From: Burkholderiales bacterium
GTDB lineage: Bacteria > Pseudomonadota > Gammaproteobacteria > Burkholderiales > Burkholderiaceae
DNA: 11,419 nucleotides
Reading direction: 5' to 3'
Assembly: GCA_947372535.1 (NCBI GenBank)
Contig: CANBUA010000140.1
Span: forward strand, 1-11,419
Shown piece after piece: positions 1-7,438 of the stretch (position 1 is its first letter; each line of letters starts with the position of its first letter). The position numbers and the translations under genes were made by a program. The notes under the pieces are model-generated. The model worked only from the letters and a program-made list of their open reading frames with translations, had not been told where the DNA came from and made no database searches.

Positions 1-137
1 GTAGAGGTGGCTGACACGCTCGGCGGTGAGCTCGTGTGGGTCAAATCGAGGTTGTTCTTGTGGGCGAGGCACGCAGGCTCCGCAGTCGCTGTCCGTATTG
101 AACTCTATTCACATTTTGTCTGCGTCAGGGATAGTCC

Positions 138-156
138 GGCCCCTGTGACGGGGGCC
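138..156. repeat. GC-rich inverted repeat (stem-loop) upstream of flp
   Basis: GGCCCC at 138-143 is perfectly complementary to GGGGCC at 151-156, leaving a 7-nt loop. Only a short T-poor string (TCTTAG) follows, so it is not a convincing intrinsic terminator. It could be the end of a transcript entering from the left or a structure in the flp leader. Seen directly as an inverted repeat; its function is unknown. Confidence 0.35.
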
Positions 157-261
157 TCTTAGCCACCCACATCAGTAAGTTTGGTGTAGATTCAAGGTAC
201 CGGAATCGGGCTGTCCACGGTTCTCTTTTCTTGTCTCTTATCGGCCACTCAAGAGGCCATT

Positions 262-266
262 GAAGG
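262..266 (+). promoter_or_regulatory. Ribosome binding site of flp
   Basis: GAAGG lies 6 nt before the ATG at 273. This spacing fits initiation at 273 and argues against the in-frame TTG at 267, which would leave no spacer. It is one of the clearest Shine-Dalgarno sites in the cluster, in keeping with pilin being the most abundant product. Confidence 0.6.
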
Positions 267-272
267 TTGATC

Positions 273-458
273 ATGAAAGTTATCGCTTCTATCCAACGTT
301 TCGTCCGTGACGAAGAAGGCGCCAGCGGCATCGAATACGCCCTGATCGCGGCGGCAGTTGCGGTCGTGCTGGCCAGCTTCACGACGCCCCTTGGCAACGC
401 GGTCAAGGGCACCCTGAACAAGGTTGTGCAGGCCCTCGGCGGTACTGCAGTCCAGTAA
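273..458 (+). CDS. flp: Flp-family type IVb major pilin precursor
   Basis: Encodes a 61-aa Flp/Fap prepilin, the subunit that polymerises into the Tad pilus. Residues 1-16 form a short, partly basic leader ending in DEEG. Cleavage after Gly16 would give a mature 45-aa pilin starting ASGIEYALIA, with Glu at +5 and Tyr at +6, the hallmark of the Flp motif. A hydrophobic helix (about residues 20-38) follows, then a short polar tail. The ATG at 273 is preferred over a TTG two codons upstream because GAAGG at 262-266 is correctly spaced for it. It is the first gene of the cluster and the only Flp gene in the window. A 58-nt gap with a hairpin separates it from tadV, the peptidase expected to process it. 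The identification is secure from motif, size and context. Confidence 0.96.
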   Translation: MKVIASIQRFVRDEEGASGIEYALIAAAVAVVLASFTTPLGNAVKGTLNKVVQALGGTAVQ

Positions 459-473
459 GCGCAGTCGGCTTGT

Positions 474-495
474 TCAACCACGTAGGGCGTGTTGA
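474..495. repeat. Intercistronic hairpin between flp and tadV
   Basis: TCAA at 474-477 plus CACG at 479-482, with C478 bulged, can pair with CGTG at 488-491 plus TTGA at 492-495. This gives an 8-bp stem with one bulge and a TAGGG loop. It begins 15 nt after the flp stop codon, and no T-run follows. A structure here could stabilise the pilin mRNA 3' end or attenuate read-through so that pilin exceeds the assembly proteins. The pairing is seen; the role is inferred. Confidence 0.4.
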
Positions 496-516
496 CCTGA
501 GGTCCGTGCGGCCAAG

Positions 517-1014
517 GTGAAAATTGCAATTCTGTTGACCTGGTCGCTTCTGATCGCCTGGAGTGATCTGAAGCGCCGCAAGATTCCCAACGAACTCTCG
601 TTGACAGCCTGGGTTGTAGGCGCGGCGTTTCTTGCGACCTCAGGGCACTCCATGATCGGAGCGCCTTGGCGTGACGTTTGCGGTGCGCTTGTCTTTGCGA
701 CAGCGGTCACGTTGCCTGCTTATTCGCTGAACAAGTTGGGTGCGGGGGATGTCAAATACCTCATTGCGGTGGGCGTGCTCACGTCCTTTCAGATTGCATT
801 GACCACGTTTGTGGTCGCCGGGCTTTTGGCGGGCATTTGGGCTGTGTGCTGGCTCAACAAGGAGTTGGTCTTCGCGACGGCTGCTGGAAAACGAATCTCC
901 AACTTGTTGGGCTTGTCCAACGAAGCGCGAGCGATCGTGATCAGCAAGGCCAAGCCAAGGCTGCCTTTTGGCGCCTTGATTTCCGCAGGCCTGTGTTTTG
1001 CGTTGTTGAATTGA
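517..1014 (+). CDS. tadV: Tad prepilin peptidase TadV/CpaA (A24 family)
   Basis: Encodes a 165-aa integral membrane aspartic protease of family A24 that cleaves Flp prepilin and TadE-type pseudopilins at the inner face of the cytoplasmic membrane. Both expected catalytic aspartates are visible: Asp17 in WSDLKRRKIPN and Asp78 in the GAGDVK motif (residues 75-80, the family GxGD). Several hydrophobic segments surround them (about 3-15, 30-41, 54-69, 80-115), and the C-terminal PFGALISAG is typical. The protein lacks the N-methyltransferase domain of PilD, as in Tad peptidases. The start is GTG at 517; an in-frame TGA at 493-495 precludes a longer protein and no ATG lies near. The Shine-Dalgarno is poor. 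It follows flp and precedes the tadE-like gene by 7 nt. Confidence 0.93.
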   Translation: MKIAILLTWSLLIAWSDLKRRKIPNELSLTAWVVGAAFLATSGHSMIGAPWRDVCGALVFATAVTLPAYSLNKLGAGDVKYLIAVGVLTSFQIALTTFVVAGLLAGIWAVCWLNKELVFATAAGKRISNLLGLSNEARAIVISKAKPRLPFGALISAGLCFALLN

Positions 1015-1021
1015 GCCTGAC

Positions 1022-1597
1022 ATGCGACAAAAGCCCCCCATCCTCACCGACTCTCCAGCGCGCAATGGCCAGCGGGGCGCGTCTGGCCTGGAATTCGCGC
1101 TGATGGCGCCTTTCTTCTTTGGCATTTTTTATGCCATCGTGAGTTACGCCTTCATCACGCTGTTGTCTCTTGGGCTGACCCAGGCTGCTGCGGAGGGCGC
1201 GCGCGCCGTCATCCAACTCAACCCGACCTCTTTTACCAGCGCCACGAGCTTCCAAACGGCGGCAACCGCCGTTGCAACGCAATCGGCCACGAACGCATTG
1301 TCCTGGTTGCCTCAGACGGCCCTGAACGCCATGGCCAAAAGCGGCAGCGTCAAGGCCAACTTCAGCGCCACCCCCGTCTCGGTGGCGACCGCCAGCGGCA
1401 ACGTGACCATCCTTGCGCAGACCATCACGGTGACGGTCACCTACCCGAATTACATCGACAACGCGATCATTCCCGTACTCAATTTCCCTTTCATAGGCTA
1501 TGTCCCGGCGCTTGCTGACACCAAAAACCCCACGGGGCATCTGGATCTGGTCGGGACGTCGTCGCTGCGGGTCACACCCGTCGCCCTTGTTCCTTGA
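1022..1597 (+). CDS. tadE: TadE-like pseudopilin
   Basis: Encodes a 191-aa protein with a TadE-type N terminus. After a 19-residue basic/polar leader comes RGASGLEFALMAP, then a hydrophobic segment to about residue 52 and the family-typical AAAEGAR (residues 55-61). The motif resembles the Flp prepilin site: cleavage after Gly19 would place Glu24 at +5. TadE proteins are pseudopilins processed by the Tad peptidase and are required for pilus biogenesis. The remainder (about 62-191) is a polar, Ser/Thr/Ala-rich, probably beta-rich periplasmic domain. It lies 7 nt after tadV and 18 nt before rcpC. At its position some Tad loci carry other small genes, and I see no separate TadF. Family assignment is firm; the exact TadE-versus-TadF role is inferred. 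Confidence 0.86.
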   Translation: MRQKPPILTDSPARNGQRGASGLEFALMAPFFFGIFYAIVSYAFITLLSLGLTQAAAEGARAVIQLNPTSFTSATSFQTAATAVATQSATNALSWLPQTALNAMAKSGSVKANFSATPVSVATASGNVTILAQTITVTVTYPNYIDNAIIPVLNFPFIGYVPALADTKNPTGHLDLVGTSSLRVTPVALVP

Positions 1598-1615
1598 TGC
1601 GACACCCAGGAAGAC

Positions 1616-2530
1616 ATGAACAACACGGTACTCCGCATCATCTCGGCCATCCTGGCCCTGGGCGCCATCGCTGTCGCCTTCTTTGCCATCCGCCTCAGTC
1701 AGGCACCTGCCCCCGTCCCTGTCACACAAAAGGCGTCCGAGCCGGTGATCCCTGTGGAGGCCGTGGCGACCACCACCAAGCCACTTCGGGCAGGACAAGT
1801 GATCGTTGCAGGTGACGTCGCGGTCAAGCGGACAACACAGGCGCCTGCGCAAGCCTATCGACAGGTCCAAGAAGTGGTAGGCAGGGTGCCGATTGCAGAC
1901 ATCCCCGCTGGCACCACATTGACCCCCAGCCTGTTTGCTGCGGATTCGATCGCCTACCTGCTCAAGCCCAATGAACGGGCTGTGGCCATCCAGGTTGACG
2001 AAGTGGCCAGCGTCGGCGGCTTCATCAAGCCCGGAGACAGAGTGGACGTGTTGAGCTTCATCGCCCAGACCAATGACACGCAATCGACTGCCCAAGTGGT
2101 CGTCGACAACGTGAAGTTGTTAACGGTGGGCAATGTCACGCAACTGGACGAGATCGAGAAGGTACAAAGCGATCAAGACAGCCTGATCAAGCCCATTTCC
2201 GGCACCACCAACGTGAAGAGTGGCAATGTGGACGAGCGGCGTTTGAGGATGCGTTCAGCCGTGGTGGCGGTGCTGGAGCGGGACGTGAACAAGCTCATGC
2301 TGGCCGCCAATTCGGGCCTGTTGCGCCTGGCGCTTCGCCCGCCGGTTGGCTCCAACCCCAATGACGTGCTCGATCAAAGTCGGGGCAAAGGCCTGACGGT
2401 CACCCGGCCAGGCGCAGCCACGCTCAAGGAGCTGACCCTTCCCAAAGACGGAAGCTCGTCGCGCAAATTGGTTGTCCAGGAAGGCAGCAAAGAGCGCGAA
2501 GTGTCGGATGAAACGAAAGCGCCTCGATGA
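1616..2530 (+). CDS. rcpC: Flp pilus assembly protein RcpC/CpaB
   Basis: Encodes a 304-aa RcpC/CpaB protein, a periplasmic, membrane-anchored partner of the Tad secretin. An N-terminal membrane segment (about residues 7-27) is followed by a Pro-rich linker and a SAF domain (about 47-112), including TTTKPLRAGQVIVAGDV and VPIADIPAGTTLT. After that comes the family motif GGFIKPGDRVDVL (134-146), which begins the conserved CpaB domain. The C-terminal 50 residues are charged and probably flexible. The start ATG at 1616 has a Shine-Dalgarno AGGAAG at 1608-1613. Its stop overlaps the secretin start as ATGA, suggesting translational coupling so that both outer-envelope components are made together. 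SAF domains in this family have been linked to peptidoglycan or glycan binding; this is family knowledge, not something seen here. Confidence 0.93.
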   Translation: MNNTVLRIISAILALGAIAVAFFAIRLSQAPAPVPVTQKASEPVIPVEAVATTTKPLRAGQVIVAGDVAVKRTTQAPAQAYRQVQEVVGRVPIADIPAGTTLTPSLFAADSIAYLLKPNERAVAIQVDEVASVGGFIKPGDRVDVLSFIAQTNDTQSTAQVVVDNVKLLTVGNVTQLDEIEKVQSDQDSLIKPISGTTNVKSGNVDERRLRMRSAVVAVLERDVNKLMLAANSGLLRLALRPPVGSNPNDVLDQSRGKGLTVTRPGAATLKELTLPKDGSSSRKLVVQEGSKEREVSDETKAPR

Positions 2531-4002
2531 AGTTCAATTTCCATCCGCCGGTTGGCCCTGCCGGCGCCATCACATTGGCGTTGCTTGCCCTGACCCTCCC
2601 TGAGATGGCCTGCGCCGCACCGGTAAAAAAGTCGGCCCCCCCTGCAGTGGTGTCGAAGAGCATTCCCAAACTGACCCTGGAGCAAGGTGAACAGTTCACC
2701 CTGGCGGTCAAAGGTGACATCACACGGGTCGCGACCGCCAACGAGAGTGTCGTGGGCATCAACGCGGCGCTGCCTTCTGGTGTCATCCTCACGGCAAAGG
2801 GCCCCGGGATTGTCATGGTGTCGGTTTGGGTTTCAGGACGAGACCTGCCGGTTGCCCAATACCGCGTCACCGTCACACCCATGCTATCCAACAGCAAGGA
2901 AGTGCTGGGGGCGGATGCCGCGCAGGCCAGGGTTGAAGTCGCTGGAACCGCACTGCGACTGAGCGGCGAATTGAGCTCGCTGGAAAAGCATGAAGGCATC
3001 GTCTCGGGTCTGGCTGCATCCACCGGTGGCAGCGTTCCAGGCATCACGCAAGAAGGCAGTGGCGGCGCAGCCGGCCCCGCCACCGCCAAGGCGGCAACCC
3101 TCATCGATGGCACCAAGTCCAGCTTCGATGTTCAGGTGCAACTGGATGTCAAGGTGGTTGAAGTCAGCCGAACCAAACTGAAGTCGGCGGGTTTCTACGC
3201 AGACCGTTTCAGTGGCTCGGCCACCCTGGGCATCTCGGCGCCGTCCAACGTGTCGTCGCTGGTCACCGATGCCTCGACGGGCAGGAGAACCATCGTGTCG
3301 TCCGCTGGCTTCATCCCGATGGCCGACGCCTTCAACATCTTCCGCTGGGGGGCCAACAGCCTGACGGTCTTCAGCGCCCTCGAAAACAACGGCTTTGCCT
3401 ATACGCTGGCGGAACCCAGCCTCACCGCGGTCAGCGGCCAGACGGCCACCTTCCTGGCTGGCGGAGAGTTGCCCATTCCCTTGCGCACGGGATCTGGCGG
3501 CGACTCGACCATATCGGTCAGCTTCAAGCAATTTGGCGTCAGATTGAGCATGACGCCCACCGTGCTGGACGCCAACCGCATGTCCATTCAGCTGGCGCCG
3601 GAGGTCTCTGAAATTGACGAGAGCCTGTCCATCACTGCCGGGGGCCTCACCTTGCCTGGGCTGCGCGTGCGCCGCACAGAAACCACGGTGGCCTTGGGCG
3701 ACGGTGAGACCTTCGTCATCAGCGGCTTGGTGAGTCAGAAGACTTCGTCGGCCATTGACAAGTTCCCCTTCTTGGGTGACATCCCCATCCTGGGTGCATT
3801 TTTCAGATCAGACCGCTTTTCGCGAGATGACCGAGAGTTGCTGATGATCATCACGCCACACCTGGTGCGCCCCTTTGCCAAGGACGCCAAGCTACCGGCC
3901 CTGCCTGGCGAAGAGGTCAAGGATTACGACCCTGGTTATCTGCGTTTCCTGTTCTTGGAAAACGGCAAGTTCTCTCCGCCGGACAGCGGCTTTTCGCGGT
4001 AA
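2527..4002 (+). CDS. rcpA: Tad outer-membrane secretin RcpA/CpaC
   Basis: Encodes a 491-aa secretin that should form the outer-membrane channel for the Flp pilus. A signal peptide covers residues 1-30, with likely cleavage after ACA and before APVKK. An N-terminal pilus-secretin domain (about 45-118) is followed by a BON-like region and a Gly/Ala/Ser-rich insert (about 161-192). The secretin core runs from about 200 to 450, with VEVSRTKLKSAGF (211-223), AEPSLTAVSGQTATFLAGGE (295-314) and the hallmark FPFLGDIPILGAFF (413-426), ending LLMIITPHLVRP. The ATG overlaps the rcpC stop (ATGA) and has no clear Shine-Dalgarno of its own, so reinitiation after rcpC is likely. The 5-nt gap to tadZ continues the compact order. 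The secretin identity is secure. Confidence 0.96.
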   Translation: MKFNFHPPVGPAGAITLALLALTLPEMACAAPVKKSAPPAVVSKSIPKLTLEQGEQFTLAVKGDITRVATANESVVGINAALPSGVILTAKGPGIVMVSVWVSGRDLPVAQYRVTVTPMLSNSKEVLGADAAQARVEVAGTALRLSGELSSLEKHEGIVSGLAASTGGSVPGITQEGSGGAAGPATAKAATLIDGTKSSFDVQVQLDVKVVEVSRTKLKSAGFYADRFSGSATLGISAPSNVSSLVTDASTGRRTIVSSAGFIPMADAFNIFRWGANSLTVFSALENNGFAYTLAEPSLTAVSGQTATFLAGGELPIPLRTGSGGDSTISVSFKQFGVRLSMTPTVLDANRMSIQLAPEVSEIDESLSITAGGLTLPGLRVRRTETTVALGDGETFVISGLVSQKTSSAIDKFPFLGDIPILGAFFRSDRFSRDDRELLMIITPHLVRPFAKDAKLPALPGEEVKDYDPGYLRFLFLENGKFSPPDSGFSR

Positions 4003-4007
4003 CACCC

Positions 4008-5228
4008 ATGGACGCACCCCAACAATTTCTGCTGGTCAGCGACAACAAGGGCGTGGTGCAGTGGCTGGAATCGGCCCTGCGAGACGAAGGCGATGTCGTC
4101 TTGGCAGACAGCTCGGATCTGGCCCGCGTGCTCCAACTGGTGGACGCCATCGGGGCGCGCGTGGTGTTCGTTGAGCTGTCGCTGATCCATGCCTCGCGAG
4201 ACGCCGGCTTCATGGAAGGTTTGACCGCAGCCAAGCCCTTGCTGGCCGTGGTCGCCATGTCCGAACAGCCAGATCGCCAGGCCGTGCTGACGGCTCTGCG
4301 CGCGGGTGCACGCGATTTCATCTCGCCTGACATGCGCCCGGGAGAGGTGTTGTCGCTGGTGCGCCGCGCGATGAGCAAAGACCACGGCGACTTGCGCGCA
4401 GGTCAGACCCAGGAAGGCCACATGACGGCGGTGGTGAGTGCGAGGCCAGGCGCCGACGCACCCATGTTCGCACTGCACCTCGCCTTGGGCCTGCAAGAAC
4501 TGGCGCCCAAGGAAGACATCTTGCTGCTGGACCTGGGCGTGCCCTATGCGGACAGCCTGCATTACCTGGGCATGGAGTCCACCTACACTTTTGTGGATGC
4601 GATCCGCAGCCTGCGCCGCCTGGACGACACCCTGATCAACTCGGCATTTGCCACGCATGAATCTGGCCTGCGCGTGCTTGCCATGCCCGAAGAGTCCTTG
4701 GAAGCAGGTCAGTTCACCACGGCAGACCTTTACGTGCTGCTCAGTGCGCTTCGCCGGCACTTCAAGCACATCGTGCTCAACATGGGTGGCGTGCCCGCCA
4801 GCGAGTTTCTCTACGTGATGGTGGGCCGCAGCGATCGTGTGCTCCTGCTGGCGGAACAAAGCGTGCCCAGTTGCAAGCAGAATCGCACGCTGCTTCAGCG
4901 CCTGCGTGACAACAAGATCGGCGTCAATGAAGTGGGTTTGGTGGTCGACCGCTATCTGCCCAGCATCCCCCCGAACGCAGACACCATCGCAAAAGGCTTT
5001 GGCGTGCCACTGTTGTCAACGCTGCCGCCTTCAGGCATGGCGCGACTGACCATGATGAACTCCGGGGAAAGCTTGTTCAAGGCAGCACCACGAGATCCTT
5101 ACTCGCAATCTGTGCGCAAGATCGCCAACGTTCTGCACCGTGAACTGCACGGAGAAGCCCGCGGCAATGCACTCATCAGTCGCAACAGTTGGCTCGAAAA
5201 TCTGACGACCAAGTTCAAGCTGGGTTGA
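4008..5228 (+). CDS. tadZ: TadZ/CpaE localisation protein with degenerate ATPase motifs
   Basis: Encodes a 406-aa TadZ/CpaE-type protein. In the family this combines an N-terminal receiver-like domain (here about residues 5-122) with a C-terminal ParA/MinD-like domain (about 138-385), and it places the Tad machine at its cellular site. The receiver-like domain has Glu56 (VVFVELSL) where a phosphorylatable Asp would be expected. In the ATPase domain the P-loop position reads SARPGADAPMFALHLA (144-159): there is no lysine and no GKT/S. The Walker B-like strand HIVLNMGG (254-261) has Asn258 instead of Asp. The LLLDLG strand (172-177) and the C-terminal VGLVVDRYLPS region still look MinD-like. 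It sits between the secretin and TadA, the standard place. The fold and family are confident; absence of ATPase activity is inferred. Confidence 0.9.
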   Translation: MDAPQQFLLVSDNKGVVQWLESALRDEGDVVLADSSDLARVLQLVDAIGARVVFVELSLIHASRDAGFMEGLTAAKPLLAVVAMSEQPDRQAVLTALRAGARDFISPDMRPGEVLSLVRRAMSKDHGDLRAGQTQEGHMTAVVSARPGADAPMFALHLALGLQELAPKEDILLLDLGVPYADSLHYLGMESTYTFVDAIRSLRRLDDTLINSAFATHESGLRVLAMPEESLEAGQFTTADLYVLLSALRRHFKHIVLNMGGVPASEFLYVMVGRSDRVLLLAEQSVPSCKQNRTLLQRLRDNKIGVNEVGLVVDRYLPSIPPNADTIAKGFGVPLLSTLPPSGMARLTMMNSGESLFKAAPRDPYSQSVRKIANVLHRELHGEARGNALISRNSWLENLTTKFKLG

Positions 5229-5238
5229 GGCGTACGAA

Positions 5239-6531
5239 GTGGACACCATTGACTACCGTGGATTCAACGCCGACTTCAGCGTCAAGGCCAGCGAGACTTA
5301 CCAGGACGTCAAGTTCAGGCTGCACCACCACCTGATCGACCGCATCGATCTGGAACGGGTGTCCATCCAGGACATGACCAAGTCCGAGTTGTCGGACTAT
5401 GTGCTCGACAAGGTTTCGCATTACGTCACCGAGCACCGCCTGCCCATCAGCCGCCACGAGATGGAAAATCTCGCGCGCGAAATGGTGGACGAACTCACCG
5501 GCTACGGTCCGCTGGAAGACCTGATCAAGGACGATCGGATCAACGACATCCTCGTCAATGGCACGCGCCAGATCTACGTCGAACGCTCGGGGGTATTGAG
5601 CCGCACCGACCTGCGCTTCATCGACGACGAACACGTGCTGCGGGTGATCCGCCGCATCCTGGCGCCGCTGGGCCGCCGGATCGACGAGTCCAGCCCCATG
5701 GTGGACGCGCGCTTGCCCGACGGCAGCCGGGTCAACGCCATCATCCCGCCATTGGCTCTGGACGGCCCCTGTCTGTCCATCCGCAAATTTCGCAAGGACC
5801 CTTTGCAGGCGGGTGACCTGGTGGCGGCCGGCACCATGGACGAGTCCATCCTGGCCTTCCTCAAGCATGCAGTGACCAAGCGCAGCAACATTCTGATCAG
5901 TGGTGGAACAGGCGCCGGCAAAACGACCATGCTCAATGTCCTGAGCCGCTTCATCTCGCCGCACGAGCGCCTGGTCACCATCGAGGACGCGGCAGAACTC
6001 AACCTTGGGCATGACCACGTGGTGCGCCTGGAAACCCGCCCTCCCAATGTGGACGGCAAGGGTGAGGTCACGGCCCGAGACCTCATGCGCAATGCCCTTC
6101 GCATGCGGCCTGACCGGGTGCTGCTGGGCGAAGTGCGCTCGGACGAAGTCATGGACATGTTGCAGGCCATGAACACAGGCCACGACGGTTGCATGAGCAC
6201 GGTGCACGCCAACAACCCGCGTGACGCCTTGCTGCGCATCGAAATGCTGGCCGGCTTTGCCGGGTTTCAAGGCCAGGAGCTGACGCTCAAGCACATGATT
6301 GCCTCGGCTCTGGACCTGGTCATCCAGGTGGGGCGACTGCCCGACGGGCGCCGCCGAGTCATGGCCATCACCGAGGTGCTTGGCGTGCAAGATGAACGGA
6401 TCATCACCAACGAGTTGTTTGTCTTTCAGGTCGAACAGAACCGCTTTGAGGCCACAGGCCTCACTCCTGCCTCGCTGAAGTTGCGCAACAACGAAGACCA
6501 GCAAGGCAACACTTTCCGCAGATCATGGTAG
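5239..6531 (+). CDS. tadA: Tad secretion ATPase TadA/CpaF
   Basis: Encodes a 430-aa member of the VirB11/PilT-like type II/IV secretion ATPases, the cytoplasmic motor for Flp assembly. Residues 1-200 form the N-terminal domain, with the family strings ELTGYGPLEDL (85-95), VNGTRQIYVE (106-115) and RIDESSPMVDARLPDGSRVN (147-166). The RecA-like core has Walker A GGTGAGKTT (222-230, Lys228), the acidic TIEDAAEL box (247-254), Walker B-like LLGEVR (295-300) and a histidine box TVHANNP (321-327). MLQAMNTGHDG (307-317) is typical of TadA. All catalytic elements are intact. Start GTG at 5239 has GAGG 8 nt upstream, overlapping the tadZ stop. The 3' end overlaps the tadB start by 7 nt. Confidence 0.97.
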   Translation: MDTIDYRGFNADFSVKASETYQDVKFRLHHHLIDRIDLERVSIQDMTKSELSDYVLDKVSHYVTEHRLPISRHEMENLAREMVDELTGYGPLEDLIKDDRINDILVNGTRQIYVERSGVLSRTDLRFIDDEHVLRVIRRILAPLGRRIDESSPMVDARLPDGSRVNAIIPPLALDGPCLSIRKFRKDPLQAGDLVAAGTMDESILAFLKHAVTKRSNILISGGTGAGKTTMLNVLSRFISPHERLVTIEDAAELNLGHDHVVRLETRPPNVDGKGEVTARDLMRNALRMRPDRVLLGEVRSDEVMDMLQAMNTGHDGCMSTVHANNPRDALLRIEMLAGFAGFQGQELTLKHMIASALDLVIQVGRLPDGRRRVMAITEVLGVQDERIITNELFVFQVEQNRFEATGLTPASLKLRNNEDQQGNTFRRSW

Positions 6532-7427
6532 CGGTACTGGCCCTGTTCTCTATCGCGCTCATGATGTTGTTGGGCGCAGTGCTGTCGGTGCTGCGCGCTC
6601 GCCGGGCCGAGCACGAGGGGAAGGTCAAGAACAGGCTTCAGGCCATCGCCTTCATCCCTGAAGACAGCTACCGGCCACGGATGGCCGAGGGGCTGTCAGG
6701 TCACCTTGAAGCCTGGTTGGCACGGGTAGGTCTCAAGATTGAACCTGGCGCGGCCTTGATGATGTTTGGTGCCGGTGCGTTCGTGTCTTGGTTGCTGTGG
6801 CACTTGATCAACCCGCTCGCTGGTTTGATCAGCATCGCGTTGGTTCTCACGATGATGGTGCTGGTGCCGCAAGTGCGGTACAAGCAGAAGATCAATGCCA
6901 TGGTGGCGCAAATCCCCTTGTTCATCGATCAAGTGATCCGAGGCCTGGTGACCGGACGCAACGTGGAGGGCGCCATCAAACTGGCCATGGACGATTTGCG
7001 TGCGCCGCTTCTTGAAGTGATCGAGCGGGCCAACAAGAACGTCGAACTCGGCGCGGACCTGGGCGAGGCCCTGCGCGATGCGGCCACCTTCTACAACGTC
7101 AAGGAACTGCACATGCTGGCGCTGGCCGTTCAGACCTCACGCACCTATGGTGGCAGCCCTCGCGAAATGCTCGAAAGCGTGGTCAACCTCATTCGCCAGG
7201 GCGAACAGATGCAGCGTGAGTTGCGCGCCATGACGGGAGAGACGCGGGTGACGGCCTGGGTTTTGGGCCTGTTGCCTTCGTTGACGGCTGGCTATATGGT
7301 CTGGGTCAACCCCCACTACATCAGTGTGATGTGGGACGACGATGGCGGACGAACGGTGTTGATGACGGCAGGCGGATTCCAGCTCCTGGGCGCGCTGATC
7401 CTCTGGCGCATGGTCAAGTCTGTCTGA
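6525..7427 (+). CDS. tadB: Tad inner-membrane platform protein TadB
   Basis: Encodes a 300-aa TadB, one of two GspF-like polytopic proteins forming the cytoplasmic-membrane platform on which TadA acts. Hydrophobic segments lie at about residues 2-24, 76-92, 97-117, 244-261 and 281-297. The cytoplasmic T2SF domain occupies about 129-257, with PLFIDQVIRGLVTGRNVEGAI and LALAVQTSRTYGGSPREML being typical of the family. The ATG at 6525 lies inside the last codons of tadA, a 7-nt overlap with no obvious Shine-Dalgarno, so coupled translation is likely. tadC starts 11 nt after its stop. It resembles TadB by order (first of the pair) and by the N-terminal extension before the T2SF domain. Confidence in the pair is very high; TadB versus TadC is assigned by position. 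Confidence 0.95.
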   Translation: MVAVLALFSIALMMLLGAVLSVLRARRAEHEGKVKNRLQAIAFIPEDSYRPRMAEGLSGHLEAWLARVGLKIEPGAALMMFGAGAFVSWLLWHLINPLAGLISIALVLTMMVLVPQVRYKQKINAMVAQIPLFIDQVIRGLVTGRNVEGAIKLAMDDLRAPLLEVIERANKNVELGADLGEALRDAATFYNVKELHMLALAVQTSRTYGGSPREMLESVVNLIRQGEQMQRELRAMTGETRVTAWVLGLLPSLTAGYMVWVNPHYISVMWDDDGGRTVLMTAGGFQLLGALILWRMVKSV

Positions 7428-7438
7428 AGGCGCTCACC

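Larger units (their letters stand above)
1..272. other. Upstream/leader region of the tad cluster, no recognisable gene
   Basis: No convincing gene is visible here. Plus frame 1 is open from the window edge to a TAG at 160-162, so the tail of an upstream gene cannot be excluded, but plus frame 2 is also open over much of the stretch and the peptide is not one I recognise. Base composition becomes more AT-rich around 95-120 and 220-240, as expected of a non-coding regulatory region. The flp promoter should lie here. The best sigma70-like strings, such as TCTTAT at 236-241 or TTGAAC at 98-103, lack a good partner element, so I do not place the promoter. Confidence 0.5.

Noticed and set aside
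75..90. Sigma54-like string AGGCTC-N5-TCGCT upstream of flp
   Set aside because: The GG and GC spacing is right, but several consensus positions mismatch and it lies about 180 nt before flp. In a GC-rich region such matches are expected by chance, although sigma54 control of Tad loci is conceivable.
98..126. TTGAAC as a -35 element for flp
   Set aside because: The string 17 nt downstream is TGCGTC, which does not resemble a -10 element.
1..162. Plus-frame-1 open stretch from the window edge as the tail of a gene
   Set aside because: A second frame is also open over much of the same stretch, base composition is mixed, and the peptide is unrecognised, so coding cannot be supported without the left flank.
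267..272. TTG start two codons upstream of the flp ATG
   Set aside because: It directly abuts the GAAGG site with no spacer, whereas the ATG at 273 has a normal 6-nt spacing.
941..2095. Minus-strand ORF of 384 codons opposite the tadE-like gene and rcpC
   Set aside because: It spans two well-supported plus-strand genes, is rich in Arg/Gly/His/Asp as typical of shadow frames, and has no recognisable domain.
5215..6504. Minus-strand ORF of 429 codons opposite tadA
   Set aside because: It is an antisense shadow created by the strong G/C third-position bias of tadA, whose motifs are unmistakable. The antisense peptide is His/Gln/Val-rich without family features.
7331..7438. Upstream in-frame start for tadC
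   Set aside because: It would overlap tadB by about 100 nt and place a basic, non-hydrophobic extension before the N-terminal membrane segment. The ATG at 7439 has its own GAAGG.
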